From Candidatus Altimarinota bacterium (GTDB lineage: Bacteria > Patescibacteriota > Gracilibacteria > BD1-5 > UBA6164), in NCBI GenBank assembly GCA_030683605.1, contig JAUXPL010000044.1, forward strand, positions 1-36,107: a DNA stretch of 36,107 bases, in the 5' to 3' direction. Under the pieces are notes generated by a model. It had not been told where the DNA came from. It did not search any database and saw only the letters and a list, made by a program, of their open reading frames with translations. This document shows positions 20,869 through 30,773 of the stretch, piece by piece. The position numbers and the translations under genes were made by a program. Position 1 is the first letter of the stretch, and each line of letters begins with the position of its first letter.

Positions 20869-20945
20869 TTATCTATAGTTTATTTAATATATATATTATT
20901 TTACTATACTTTATTTTAATAAGCAAGAAAAAGACAAAAAAAAAT

Positions 20946-21071
20946 ACCTCTCACTTGTCCACAGGATACCTCCCTTCGGGCATAAATTCTCTCCCCTTGA
21001 CAGGGGAAAGAGGCTGCAATTATATGTAGCCCCTTGTCCAGCAAAGCTGGATAAGGATTCAGGTAAGAGGT
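20946..21071. repeat. Palindromic intergenic repeat, double unit
   Basis: Starts ACCTCTCACTTGTCCACAGG, contains the CTCCCCTTGACAGGGGAAAGAGG hairpin, then a second unit GTCCAGCAAAGCTGGATAAGG, and ends AGGTAAGAGGT, which pairs with the start. It lies between the secreted-protein gene's 3' end and the pilT promoter region. Confidence 0.85.
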
Positions 21072-21089
21072 TTTTATGTATTTTTTTTA

Positions 21090-21935
21090 TTATTTTACTA
21101 AGTTTTTTCTATAGAAAAATGCTATACTTCATATTAATGCAAGCATTAATAGTATTATAGATGTAGTTCATGTATCTGGTGTTCTATCAACATTCTTTGC
21201 TACTTCTTCTAGATTTCAAGTTGAAGTTTCAATCATTGGTTCTGGTTGTACTTGAGCAACTGTAACAGCTAATTCTTCTACTTCTTGTACTAAATCTGCA
21301 GGAGTAACTAAATCATATAAATCTTCATCAAATGTTATTTTTTTGCCACTTGCATCAGTTAGAGATAATACCATAACTATATAATTAGATGATTTTTCTA
21401 TATTTTTAGCTACTTCTAAGTCCAATTTATTTGATCATGCTGATTTAATTTCAGATAATGCTACTTCACTTAATATTTTGAATTCAAAATTTGATTCAAC
21501 TAATGCATCTGTGAAATAAATTTCTAATGTTCTAGAATCAATTACTTTTACTTTAGATATTCATTTTTCTCATTGTAATAAATTTGAATTTACAAACTCT
21601 CATTCTAAGAAATCTCATATTTTAAAATCAATATTTCATTCACCTCATAAAATAGTAATCAAACTATATGAAGTATTAGAAATCAAATCTGATGATAAAT
21701 TTACCAAAACTTTTTTAGCATTTTCTGTATCCTTTACACTAAATGATACTGGGATATCTTTTAATAATTTAATATCTCATTCTACTTTTGTATCTGATAT
21801 AACTACATCATTACTTATAGTTAATTGAACAGTATTATTATCTATAGCTGTAATATTATCTATAGAAGCAGCAAATGTATTTCAAAACAAAAAACTAGTA
21901 ATAGCAATTATAAAAATTATTTTTAGTGATTTCAT
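21090..21935 (-). CDS. Secreted protein with PDTG-type C-terminal anchor
   Basis: The product has 281 residues: signal peptide (1-24, ending TFAA), a middle of beta-rich Ig-like or cohesin-like segments, and a C-terminal sorting-like signal: TPDTG, a hydrophobic helix, then RKNLVK. This resembles LPXTG-type or CPR-type wall/membrane anchors, with P-D-T-G in place of L-P-x-T-G. A low-complexity linker of Glu/Gln/Val/Pro precedes the anchor. It is last in a possible minus-strand run nusA-rplI-ruvX. No sortase gene is in the window. The function is unknown; a cell-surface location is inferred. Confidence 0.65.
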
Positions 21936-21994
21936 ATTATATAAATTATAAATTATAAATATTGTTAAATAATTTAACAAAAATTAACAATTCC

Positions 21995-22387
21995 CTAAGA
22001 ATTATTCTTACTTAAATAACTCTCCAAAATTAATACTGCTGAGATATCGTCTTTATTTCAAATTTTATTCTTTATTCACATACTATTTAACACAAAATCT
22101 GCCTCAAAACTTGTAAACCTCTCATCAATTCAGTCTATTTTTTGCATTGGGAAAATATTTTTTAACTTTTGTATAAATATATTAGTTTTATCTAATTGTT
22201 TTAATTTTTTCCCATACAAATCATAAGGCAAACCTACAACAATTGTAGTAATATCATATTCTTTTATCAATTTTTTTAATACAGATATCAATAAATGTCT
22301 ATCTACAATACCTTTAGGTAAAATTACTCATTGTATATAAACAGATATTCAACATCTCTTATCTCATAAATCAATTCAAAGATACAT
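21995..22387 (-). CDS. ruvX: RuvX/YqgF RNase H-fold nuclease
   Basis: This 130-residue protein is of the YqgF/RuvX family, a proposed Holliday-junction resolvase and 16S rRNA 5' end processing nuclease. Seen are GIDLGDKRCGIS (first acidic strand), VVGLPYDLYG, DERFTSFEAD (DER-TS-EA motif) and the final DDISAVLILESYL. The length is normal. Its start lies 1 base after the rplI stop, so translation is probably coupled to rplI. Confidence 0.88.
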
Positions 22388-22388
22388 A

Positions 22389-22838
22389 TTATTCTTCACT
22401 TATTGTTATAAACAACTTAGCCATAGCATCCTTACCAAGTTTTATAAAAATCTGACTTTCTCATAATTTCTTGATATGTCACTCAGGTAATTCTATATGT
22501 TTTTTAGAAAGTTCTATTTTAAATTTTTTCTTTATTTCTCATATAATATCTTTTTCTCAGATAGCTCAAAAAACTTTGTGATTAGCTCAAGTTTTTAATT
22601 TGAATTCCAATCTTTGTCAATTTAAATTATCTGAAATATTATGCCTATTTTCTATCAATTCCCTCTTATGTACTTCTTCTTTTTTTAGCTTATCCTTATA
22701 TTTTTTTTCTACTTCAGGAGTCAATTCAATAGCATATCATTGAGGAAGCAACATATTTACAGCATAACCAGTTTTTACATCTTTTATATCTCACTGTTTT
22801 CAAACATTCACGACATGTTTTAAAAATAATACTTTCAT
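22389..22838 (-). CDS. rplI: Ribosomal protein bL9
   Basis: This 149-residue large-subunit protein has the conserved N-terminal domain (MKVLFLKHVVNVGKQGDIKD, then VKTGYAVNMLLPQGYA), a charged connecting helix and the C-terminal domain with GANHKVFGAIGEKDI and LPEGHIKKLGESQIFIKL. The length is standard. bL9 is lost in several CPR lineages, so its presence is informative about the group. It is co-transcribed with ruvX (1-base spacing) and follows nusA. Confidence 0.92.
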
Positions 22839-22909
22839 TTTCAATAATTTACAAATTAACTAATTATTATTATAAAGATAATTCAAAATTATCAAATAAA
22901 AAAGTATTT

Positions 22910-24001
22910 TTATTTCTCTTCTTTCTTTGGTTTATCTTTTTGTTCTATATCTTCTATTGAGATTCTATAACCGGTTAATTTAGACGCTAAATTAACATTT
23001 AAACCATTTTTTCAAACAGCTTTAGCTCTTTCTGTTGGTAATATATAACATATTGCTGATTCATTTTTTTCATCTACATCTACTTTTATAACTTCTGCTG
23101 GTGAAAGTGATTTTTTAAGTATTTCTCTAATATCACCTTTATTTGCTATTATATCTATTTTTTCACCAGATAATTCATCCATTACTCATTTTACTCTTAT
23201 TCCTTTTTGTCAAATAAGTGTACCAACCGCATCTATCTCATCAAAAGTAGTAGAAACAAGTAGTTTAGTTTTTACTCATGGTTGTCTTACTACATTATCA
23301 ATAGTAATTATTCAATCACCTATCTCTGGTACATTTTCTGCAAATATTGCATTAACTAATTCTGGTCTTTTTCTAGATAATACTACTTTAGGTGTACCTG
23401 TTTCATTTTTTGAAACTTCAGCAACATACAAGAAAAATCTTGCACCAGGAGTATAAGCATCTCTAGCAACTTGTTCTGATTTAGGTAATACTACTTGATT
23501 ACCATTATAATCAAATATAACTTTTCATCATTCTACCATTTCTACTTTCATACTTATTACTTGACCTTCTTTTCATTCAAATAAATCATATATTTTTTCT
23601 TTTTCACTATCACCTATTTTTTGAATTATTACTTGTCTAGCAGCTTGAGAAGCTATTCTTCAAAAACTCTCTCCTGCATCATCTGCATATATTTCATCAG
23701 TAACATCAAGCTCTATAATATCTCATTCTTCATAATCTGCTGCATCTTCTCATAATTCTTCAAAAGATATCTCAGTTGCAGAATTAGTTACTTCTTTTAC
23801 TACTGTTTTTTCTACAGTTATTTCTAGATTATAATTTTGTAAATCTAGTCTAACATTTATTTCTTCATCTTTTGTAGAATAATCTTTTTTATATGCTGTT
23901 TTTATTGCTGCTTCAATAATCTCAATCAATTTTTCTTTTGGTATTTTTTTCTCAATTGAAATAATATTAACAGCTTGTTCTATTTGTTTTAAATCTAACA
24001 T
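22910..24001 (-). CDS. nusA: Transcription elongation/termination factor NusA
   Basis: This 363-residue protein contains the N-terminal RNA-polymerase-binding domain (MLDLKQIEQAVNIISIEKKI, then EIIEAAIKTAYKKDY), an S1 domain (about 130-200), and two KH domains (LIGQKGIRVKGVMDELSGEK and ERAKAVGKNGLNVNLASKL). It lacks the acidic AR repeats of E. coli NusA, as in most other bacteria. The start is placed at 24001 to match the family's N-terminus. In-frame ATGs at 24025 and 24058 lie within or at the edge of a palindromic repeat and would add a repeat-derived extension. Downstream are rplI and ruvX. Confidence 0.92.
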
Positions 24002-24023
24002 AGTTTTTATAATTAACCCTTTC

Positions 24024-24110
24024 ATAACTCTATCCTGCCCTAAAGGATACACCCACAAGGGGATAAATCCTTTCTCTACTTAGAGAAAGTGGCTACAAAA
24101 TAAGGAAAAT
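24024..24110. repeat. Palindromic repeat in the nusA leader
   Basis: Contains GCCCTAAAGGATACACCCAC, AAGGGGATAAATCC and a TTTCTCTACTTAGAGAAAG stem with the usual TGGCTACAAA ending. It lies directly upstream of nusA, so it would be part of its 5' leader. Confidence 0.75.
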
Positions 24111-24134
24111 AAAGGAAAATAAAATATTTTTTTA

Positions 24135-24226
24135 AAACAAAACGAGAACTTGCTTTCACAAATCCCCGCTTCAGTTCTAAATACATTGTTATTTTAATAG
24201 TTTTTTATTTAATTGCAAATTTTTTA
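24135..24226. repeat. 92-bp direct repeat, left copy (downstream of DUF2442 gene)
   Basis: Identical to 24824-24915 except for one base (GAACTTGC versus GAACTTGT). The two copies bracket the DUF4160/DUF2442 gene pair with a period of 689 bases. The sequence includes AAACAAAACGAGAACTT and ATCCCCGCTTCAGTTC and ends in T-rich sequence. It contains no gene. Confidence 0.92.
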
Positions 24227-24249
24227 AATAGATTTAATTTATTCATTAT

Positions 24250-24492
24250 TTATTCATTATTTATTCATTTTTCATATAAAAAATCTGGAGATATATCTGC
24301 TCATGTAATCCAAGATATAGTATTTCCCTTAATTTTAAACATTTTAAAAATATCTTTTTGTTTTAATGGTCTAAATGTTAGTGAATTATTTTCCAAATAA
24401 GGAGACATATCAAAAACTTTTACATTTCAATCTTCAAATGTAATTTTTATATTATATTCTCATATATAAGATGCTTCTTTTACAAAGTGCAT
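24250..24492 (-). CDS. DUF2442 family protein, probable antitoxin partner
   Basis: The 80-residue product fits DUF2442: VKEASYIGEYNIKITFEDGNVKVFDMSPYL .. LTFRPL .. ISWITGADISPDFLY, with the characteristic F-x-D/E-G and W-x-x-G-x-D-I-S-P-x-x-L-Y ends. Members usually sit next to DUF4160 proteins in small two-gene units thought to be toxin-antitoxin-like. It starts 4 bases after the DUF4160 stop. Biochemical function is not established. Confidence 0.8.
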
Positions 24493-24496
24493 AAAT

Positions 24497-24769
24497 TTAT
24501 TTTTTAGAAATTAAAGGATCTATTTTTTTTGGAGTTTTCATATTTTGTACATCTTCCCAAGCTTCAAGTAATTCTTCGTTATATAATTCTGCCCATGAAA
24601 TAACTAATTTTTCAATTTTTGGAGGTAAGTTTCATTCAAGAATTTTTAACTCTTGTATAGAAATATAACAATTATAATCTTTATATATTACATGGAAATG
24701 TGGTGGATTATGGTCATTCCAATACACATATATACTTACTCAAAAAAATTCTGATAATTTTGGATTCAT
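24497..24769 (-). CDS. DUF4160 family protein
   Basis: The 90-residue product shows the DUF4160 hallmark F-G-x-x-I-x-x-Y-x-x-D-H-x-P-P-H-F-H-V (FGVSIYVYWNDHNPPHFHV) followed by a Y-K-D-Y segment and the C-terminal helix with LVISWAELYNEELLEAWED. The His-rich PPHFHV motif suggests metal or nucleic-acid chemistry, but the activity is unknown. It is the upstream gene of a pair with DUF2442. The pair is enclosed by 92-bp direct repeats. Confidence 0.85.
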
Positions 24770-24823
24770 TTTAATAATATTTAAAAATAATTATATATAT
24801 TATACATATTAATTTAAAAAATC

Positions 24824-24915
24824 AAACAAAACGAGAACTTGTTTTCACAAATCCCCGCTTCAGTTCTAAATACATTGTTATTTTAATAGTTTTTTATTTA
24901 ATTGCAAATTTTTTA
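24824..24915. repeat. 92-bp direct repeat, right copy
   Basis: Same sequence as 24135-24226 with one mismatch. It abuts the 3' end of the C1q-like gene (stop at 24917) and forms the upstream border of the DUF4160 gene's region. Confidence 0.92.
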
Positions 24916-24916
24916 T

Positions 24917-25537
24917 TTATGGTAATTGTTTTATGTATAATCAGCTTGATTGATCAATTGTTATGCTTTTAGTGTCAACTCATACAATTTGTACCTTTAT
25001 AGTATCTCATGCATTTAATTGTTGCATAGTATGAGCTGTTTGCTCTATTTCAGATGTAGTATCTACCAAATATGCTATATCAATAGTAATTCAATCATCA
25101 ATAACTCAATTTTTTACAAAATTTATAACAAATGTATCATCTCATTTAGTTGCATTTCAAATAAATGAAAGATTAGCTACAAATTCATATACTCATGTCT
25201 CAGCAGCAGTAAAAGTATAGGTAGATGTATTAAAAGTACCTGCTCATTTTTGTAACAGAATAGTATTAAATTGAACTGTTGAAACACTTCAAGTTGGTAA
25301 TAATTGATTAGAGCTCATATCTATATATAGATATGTTAATTGTCTGTCAACTTTATCTTTCAAATATGTTTGATTTTCTAACATCTGATTCCATGAAGTC
25401 GCTGTTAAAATATCTCATGTAGTTACAGATGTCATCGTTGTCCATGCTGCATATGTGATTCACATAAATCATAGAACAATAAAAAATCCTAGTCAAACAA
25501 GAACTCAATCCATTAATTTTTTAGTTATGTGTTTCAT
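24917..25537 (-). CDS. Membrane-anchored surface protein with C1q/TNF-like head
   Basis: The product has 206 residues. The N-terminal anchor (MDGVLVGLGFFIVLGFMGIT then YAAW) is followed by a stalk, VTTGDILTATSWNQMLEN, closely similar to the stalk of the two tail-collar proteins at 30774 and 31487. The C-terminal 125 residues look like a C1q/TNF-type jelly roll: FNTSTYTFTAAETGVYEFVANLSF, FVINFVKNG, and the final ITIDQSSGLYIKQL. Such heads trimerise and bind ligands. A role in host contact is inferred from the anchor and fold. Its 3' end abuts the right copy of the 92-bp repeat. Confidence 0.65.
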
Positions 25538-25564
25538 AATAATTTTTTATATAAATAGTAAATT

Positions 25565-25816
25565 TTAATTTTGATGATTATCAATTTTATAAACAACTAA
25601 TGTATTGTTTTCTCTATAACAAAATGCTCTATATTGTTTATTTATCCTAAAACTATATATTCAATCAGATTTAGGTTTTCTTAATTTAAAATCAGTTTTT
25701 CAAAAAACTCATTCAATTATTAAGTTTTTTGATTTTTTATATTGATTCAATAGATTTCTTTTATTTAAATCATTTAGTATATAATCTTTTTCAAATATAT
25801 TCTTTATTATAAGCAT
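25565..25816 (-). CDS. RelE-superfamily toxin
   Basis: The 83-residue product resembles RelE/ParE-like toxins: a short helical N-terminus (NKRNLLNQYKKSKN), beta-strands with DFKLRKPKSDGIYSFRINKQYRAF, and the C-terminal strand LVVYKIDNHQN, similar to the V-x-x-I-x-x-H end of the family. The mid-protein R-I-N-x-x-Y-R-A pattern is the usual substrate-contact strand. It lies 3 bases after the stop of a small gene (25820-26017), its probable antitoxin. Expected to cleave mRNA on ribosomes if RelE-like, but the exact subfamily is uncertain. Confidence 0.75.
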
Positions 25817-25819
25817 ATT

Positions 25820-26017
25820 TTATATATTAATTAATTTACTATTATCTGATTTAGCTTTTTCAAATTCTAATTTTTCTTCAAATGATAAATCATTAATAGA
25901 TTTAAATTGTAAATCTGGTAAGATGTATTTTTCCTCTATATAATAATATAATTCATACATATCAGAAAAATTTGTTTTTGATAATTTTAAATCACTTTCT
26001 ATAGTTATAGTAGTCAT
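25820..26017 (-). CDS. Probable antitoxin of the RelE-like toxin
   Basis: The 65-residue product starts MTTITIESDLKLSKTNFSDM, a strand followed by helices as in many RelB/Phd-like antitoxins, and ends in a charged, helical region (EEKLEFEKAKSDNSKLINI). It contains no TGA codon. Its stop is 3 bases from the toxin start, the usual antitoxin-toxin order. No defined family was recognised; the assignment rests on the pair. Confidence 0.65.
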   Translation of the reverse strand: MTTITIESDLKLSKTNFSDMYELYYYIEEKYILPDLQFKSINDLSFEEKLEFEKAKSDNSKLINI

Positions 26018-26119
26018 AATTTTTTTATTTAAAAAGTATTAAAATACATTATATAGAAATAATTAATATTTAAAAATCAATTTTTAAAATCAAAAAAATC
26101 CTATTTTAAACACAAAAAA

Positions 26120-26220
26120 ACCTCTCTCTTGAATTCTCTCCCCTTATCAGGGGAAAGAGGCTGCAATGAAATGTAGCCCCCTTGTCCAGCTAAAGCTGGA
26201 TAAGGATTCAGGTAAGAGGT
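26120..26220. repeat. Palindromic intergenic repeat, double unit
   Basis: Starts ACCTCTCTCTTGAATTCTC, carries the CTCCCCTTATCAGGGGAAAGAGG hairpin, then TGTAGCCCCCTTGTCCAGC, AAGCTGGATAAGGATTCAGG and the closing TAAGAGGT. Same architecture as 20946-21071. It lies downstream of ftsZ and upstream of the toxin-antitoxin pair. Confidence 0.85.
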
Positions 26221-26258
26221 TGTTTTCTTGATAATTTAAAAAAATTCAATAAATTTGA

Positions 26259-27497
26259 TTACATTTTTCTTCTTAAAAATGATGGAATATCTAAATCATC
26301 ATTATGACCTAGAGAATGTCATGTATTTGAAGATGGTGGTGTAGAAGGTGGTGTATTTACAGTAGGAGTTATTCTAGAATCTGTAACTGGTTTTCTACCA
26401 AATGGATTTTGAGTAGGAACTTGTATCTTTGATCTAGATCATTCAGTATAATTTTTGTTTGAATCTTCGTCAAATCATGTAGCAACAACAGTTATTTTTA
26501 ATTCACCATTATATTCTTCATTGATAGTTGCACCAAATATAATATTAGCATCAGCATCTACTGATTCAGTAATTATTTTAGCAGCTTCATCCACTTCAAA
26601 CATAGATAAATCAGTACCTCAAGTAATATTAAATAATAATCATTTTGCTCAAGCAATAGATAACTCTAAAAGTGGTGAATCTATTGCAGCTCTAGCTGCT
26701 TCAATAGCTCTGTTTTCTCCAGATCCATAACCAATTCACATAAGTGCTGAACCTGCATTTTTCATTACTGAAGTCACATCAGCGAAGTCTACATTGATTA
26801 ACCCTGGTTGAGTAATCAAATCAGAAACACCTTGTACTCATTGATTTAATATTTCATCTACTATTGAAAATGCATCTAGAAGTGGAGTCTTTTTATCTAT
26901 AATAGATAATATTCTATCATTTGGAATTGTGATTAGTGTATCTACTTTTTCTTTTAAATTATTGAAACCATCTATAGATTTTCACATTCTATTTTGTCAT
27001 TCAAAAGAAAATGGTTTAGTAACAATTCATACAGTTAATGCTCATAATTCTTTTGCTATTTCAGCAACAACAGGAGCAGCACCTGTACCAGTACCTCATC
27101 ATAAACCACAAGTTATAAATACCATATCAGCTCAAGTTAAAGCATTTTTTATATCTTCTCTTGATTCTTCAGCAGATTTTTTACCTATTTCTGGATCAGC
27201 CCCTGCTCAAAGTCATTGTGTAATTATTTTTCAAATATTTAATTTAGTTGGTGCAAGAGAATTATATAATGCTTGAGTATCAGTATTAATAGAAACAAAT
27301 TCTACTCATTCTAATCATCATTCGATCATTCTATTTACAGCATTTTGTCATGCTCAACCTACTCAAACTACTTTTATTCTAGCAACTGGAGAAATACCAG
27401 CTCATATATTTATTTCTTCAGCTCAAGCAAATCAAGAACTATCTCTGTTTGCTCATAGTAAGTTTTTTAGTTTGTCTTCTCTTCTTTTATTAATCAT
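26259..27497 (-). CDS. ftsZ: Cell division GTPase FtsZ
   Basis: This tubulin-like GTPase polymerises into the division ring. It has 412 residues. The N-terminal extension (about 37 residues) is followed by [28 protein letters not shown], the tubulin signature [13 protein letters not shown] (around residue 136, with GG encoded TGA TGA), [28 protein letters not shown] and the T7-type loop region. The C-terminal linker is Pro/Thr-rich and ends [12 protein letters not shown], the conserved tail peptide that binds FtsA. It follows ftsA on the same strand across a spacer containing a palindromic repeat. Confidence 0.96.
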
Positions 27498-27529
27498 AAT
27501 ATAATTTAAATTTATAAAGTATTTTTTAA

Positions 27530-27600
27530 TACATCTCTCTTATCCAGAAGATACACCTTCGGATAAATTCTCTACCGCTTTAGCGGGAAAGAGGCTACAT
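27530..27600. repeat. Palindromic repeat in the ftsA-ftsZ spacer
   Basis: Contains GATACACCTTCGGATAAATT and a changed inner stem: ACCGCT-tt-AGCGG instead of the usual CCCCTT..AGGGG, with both arms altered so pairing is kept, then GAAAGAGGCTACA. It would be transcribed between the two division genes. Confidence 0.85.
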
Positions 27601-27643
27601 ATAAATATATAATCTCTTAAAAATTCAGAAATGGTATAGTTTA

Positions 27644-28882
27644 TTATTTAGGTAATAACTTTTTAAACATTTTTTTAAGTGATTCTATGAATCAAGAAAT
27701 ATTAAATGTAAATAAGTTTGAGTTTGTTCAATATAGATTTGATAGTATCATAGTTCAGATAACTGCTGCAAATACTGGATCACTTATAGAAGAATCAACT
27801 AATTCATCTTTTGATACAGGAGTTCATATAAAAACAGGTAATTTTAAATTTTTCTTTGATAAATTTACAAATCATCTCATTTTTACACCTCATCATACAC
27901 ATACAGCTCATTCTGGTAACATACCATCTCTACCCACTTTTTTCAATTCTTCTCTTACAAAATATAGAATCTCTTCATATCTAGCAGTAACTATCCTAGA
28001 AAGATAAACCCTAGAAACCAATCATTCTTCTCACATATTCAATTCTCTCAAATCAAACTCGTGATCTACATAATTTTCATCTCTTTCTAAATTTAACTCT
28101 GCATAATCAATCTTGATTTTTTCTGCAACTACTGTAGAAGTTCTCAATCATAATGCTATATCATTTGTTACATTATCACCTCCTATCGGTATAATACTAG
28201 AATAATTTAGTACTCAATTTTCATATAATGTTAATCAAGTAGTAGAAGCTCATATATCAATACATACTACTCATAATTCTTTTTGTCTTTTTGATAATAC
28301 ACCTTCTGGAGAGCTTAACAAATTTGGATAAATATCATAAATCTCTATTCATATATCTGATATAGCTTTTCTAATATTATTTAATACATTTAAGTTCATA
28401 GAAAATATATTTGAAACTACTTCTAGTTTTCTAGCTGACATTCAAATAGGATTTTTTATTCATTCTTCCAAATCTACACTAAAATGTTCTGGTATAACTT
28501 TTAATATTTCTTTATTTGGTAAGTCTACTCAATTCTTAGCCATTTCCAATGCTCTATCTATATCATCTTCTGAAATCTCTCATCAAGTAACTGCTACTAC
28601 TCATTTATTTCTATATATTTCAAATGATGAAGAGTTAAATGATATATATGCACCATTTACTTGTTCTCAAGCCATTTTTTCTGCTTCCGCTAAAGATGCA
28701 TCCAAATTGTTTTTGAACTCTTCCATATCCAAAATATTTCACTTTCTAATTGCATTAGAATTTGATAGTCCAACTCATAATATATGAAAATTATCTTTGT
28801 TTTCACTATCAAAATATCATATAACAGTTCTAATCTTAGAACTTCATATATCTATCGTCGTAATTGTGTTAGCTGTTGACAT
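27644..28882 (-). CDS. ftsA: Cell division protein FtsA
   Basis: This actin-like ATPase anchors FtsZ to the membrane. It has 412 residues with the fold's phosphate-1 motif ITTIDIGSSKIRTVIGYF, the second phosphate motif VVCIDIGASTTGLTLYENG, GGDNVTNDIALGL, the adenosine motif AVCVGGGVKMRGF and DPVFAAVIGTM. The end (GFIESLKKMFKKLLP) is an amphipathic helix that serves as the membrane-targeting sequence. It is first in the ftsA-ftsZ pair. Glycines in all the nucleotide motifs include TGA codons. Confidence 0.93.
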
Positions 28883-29435
28883 ATTTTTTATTTTAACTTA
28901 GATTGTATAATTTTTGTTCAATTTTTTTATACTAGTTTCTACCTTATATTTAAGCCATTATCCCCTTTTTCCTCCTTCAATTGATATGTAGATTATACCT
29001 AGCTATTTTTCTTTTTCAAAAAAAGTATTTAATTAATGTTAAAAACAATCTATTTATGAAGCTATTTTCACTTTTTGTACTTTGATTCTACCCCTTCCCA
29101 CTGCGGGGACCACTGCTAAAGACAGGGCTAACTTTCCCCTAAAAGGAAATGCCATTAAGTTAAGGATAATTTTGTACTTTGTTTCTAATCCCTCCCCCTG
29201 CGGGTACTCCCTTTGTCCTAAAGGATACATTTCAATAAAAAAGGGAGATATTTAATTAATTCCTTAACTTAATGGTATTGCCCTAAAAGGGGCAGAAAAT
29301 TTCTTCCCTTTTCAAGGGAAGTGGCTGAAAGCCGATGGGTTAAAAGCAAAATACATTAAATAAACCACCATTATTTGCATTATAATCGTAAATATAGTAA
29401 AATATTTATATATATATAACATAAATATAGATAAA
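28883..29435. other. Long spacer upstream of ftsA and the phosphatase gene, with composite repeat
   Basis: This 553-base divergent spacer contains no gene. Bases 28883-29075 are AT-rich and should hold the ftsA promoter, although no clear box pair is evident. Bases 29076-29345 are a repeat complex described separately. The rest (29346-29435) would hold the phosphatase gene's promoter. Confidence 0.6.
29076..29345. repeat. Composite GC-rich repeat complex
   Basis: Two similar units begin TTTTGTACTTTG (29076 and 29172) and contain CTGCGGG. A 14-base inverted pair, CCATTAAGTTAAGG at 29152-29165 and its complement at 29261-29274, bounds the second unit. The right end (29306-29341) is the two-hairpin unit also present at 1-36 and 17707-17742. 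The CCATTAAGTTAAG word recurs near 35982. Confidence 0.8.
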
Positions 29436-30641
29436 ATGAGATGATTTTATACAATATTCCAGACAATTATTCTAATAATTCTTATATCAAACCCTTTGAT
29501 GTATTTTTTGTTCTCTGATTATTTCTTGAGATATGAAGAAATTCAAAGAATTAGTATAATCTGAATACTTATTTTAACAGAATTCTTTATAATTCTTTTT
29601 ATAGTTAAAAAACTATATCACGATCCTATAGTTAAGCTAGAATTTACTATAAAAAATTTCCTAGTTTGAAACCTAAAAGATACGGATATAGAATTCAAAA
29701 AGACACTAAATCCAAACTTAAATTATGCACTTACGTTTTTTGCTAAGACATTAAATACATTAAAAAACATAAAAGATGAATTCATTCATGGTAAAGAAAT
29801 CAGATCAGAAGTAGATCTAGGTAAGGAAATACAATGAAAAATGCTTACAAAAAAAATGATAGAAGTACCAGAATTGGAAGTAATAGTTAAATCAAAACCA
29901 GCATGAGAAATAGGTTGAGATTCATATGATATTATAAATCAATGAGATAATTATTATATATATGTATGAGATGCTACAGGTCATTGAGTATGAGCATGAT
30001 TTATAATGATTATGGTAAATGCAATGATTAGTTGATTTGCAAAAGTATATAAAAGTTGAGCTTTAATCTTAGCTAGAACAAATGAAATACTTAAACCAAG
30101 AGTTAAAGCTAACTTACTAATGAGTTTGTTAATGATCAGATGGGATAGTAAAGAAAAAAAGATGTATATGACAGGTGCTTGACATGAATACTTGATGATA
30201 TACAAACATAAAAAAAATAAAACATTTAGAATCAAATCATGATGAGTAGCACTATGAATGGTAAAAGATATTTCTAAAATAGTAAAAGAACAAGAAATTT
30301 TATTTGAAGAAAATGATATAATAGTACTATATAGTGACTGAGTAACTGAAGCAATCAATAAATCAAAAAAAGACTGAACAGAACAAATGTTTATGGAAGA
30401 TAGACTAGAAGAAAGTATAAATAATGCTCCAAATGTAAACCTAAAAGACTATAAATCAGCTAGAAGTGTATTTAACAACATAACAATAGATTTATCTAAA
30501 TTTATGTGATACAAACATACTCAACTAGATGATGTAACTCTAGCAGTTATACATTATAAATGAAAAGACTACGATAAATCTGCTGATTTCCCAGAAGTAT
30601 TACCAGAGGAATTTATCACAGAATGGTATTGGAATGAATAA
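29436..30641 (+). CDS. Membrane-bound PP2C/SpoIIE-type serine phosphatase
   Basis: The product has 401 residues. Two N-terminal transmembrane helices (about 5-28 and 38-57) enclose a very short outside loop; then a HAMP-like or helical linker, and an RsbU/SpoIIE-type PP2C domain from about 140 to 380. It has GGDSYD near 160, VGDATGHGVGAGF, MTGAGHEYLMIY, VLYSDGVTEA and LDDVTLAVI, so the metal aspartates are intact. It would dephosphorylate a cytoplasmic protein in response to a membrane signal. Unlike the phosphatase at 14529 it has no coiled-coil extensions. No STAS or kinase partner is nearby. It is monocistronic, with a repeat right after its stop. Confidence 0.87.
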
Positions 30642-30772
30642 GCCCCCTCTCAATTCTCCTGAAGTACAAAAAAATAACCGCTCTCTTGTCCACAGGATAC
30701 ACCTTCGGATAAATTCTCTCCCCTTGTCAGGGGAAAGAGGCTACAAATGTAGTTTCAAGAAAAGGTTATTTT
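30642..30772. repeat. Palindromic repeat between convergent genes
   Basis: Bears CTCTCTTGTCCACAGGATAC, ACCTTCGGATAAATTCTC and the CTCCCCTTGTCAGGGGAAAGAGG hairpin with the GCTACAAATGTAG ending. It starts right after the phosphatase stop and ends just before the stop of the tail-collar gene, so it may serve as the 3' end for both. Confidence 0.85.
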
Positions 30773-30773
30773 T

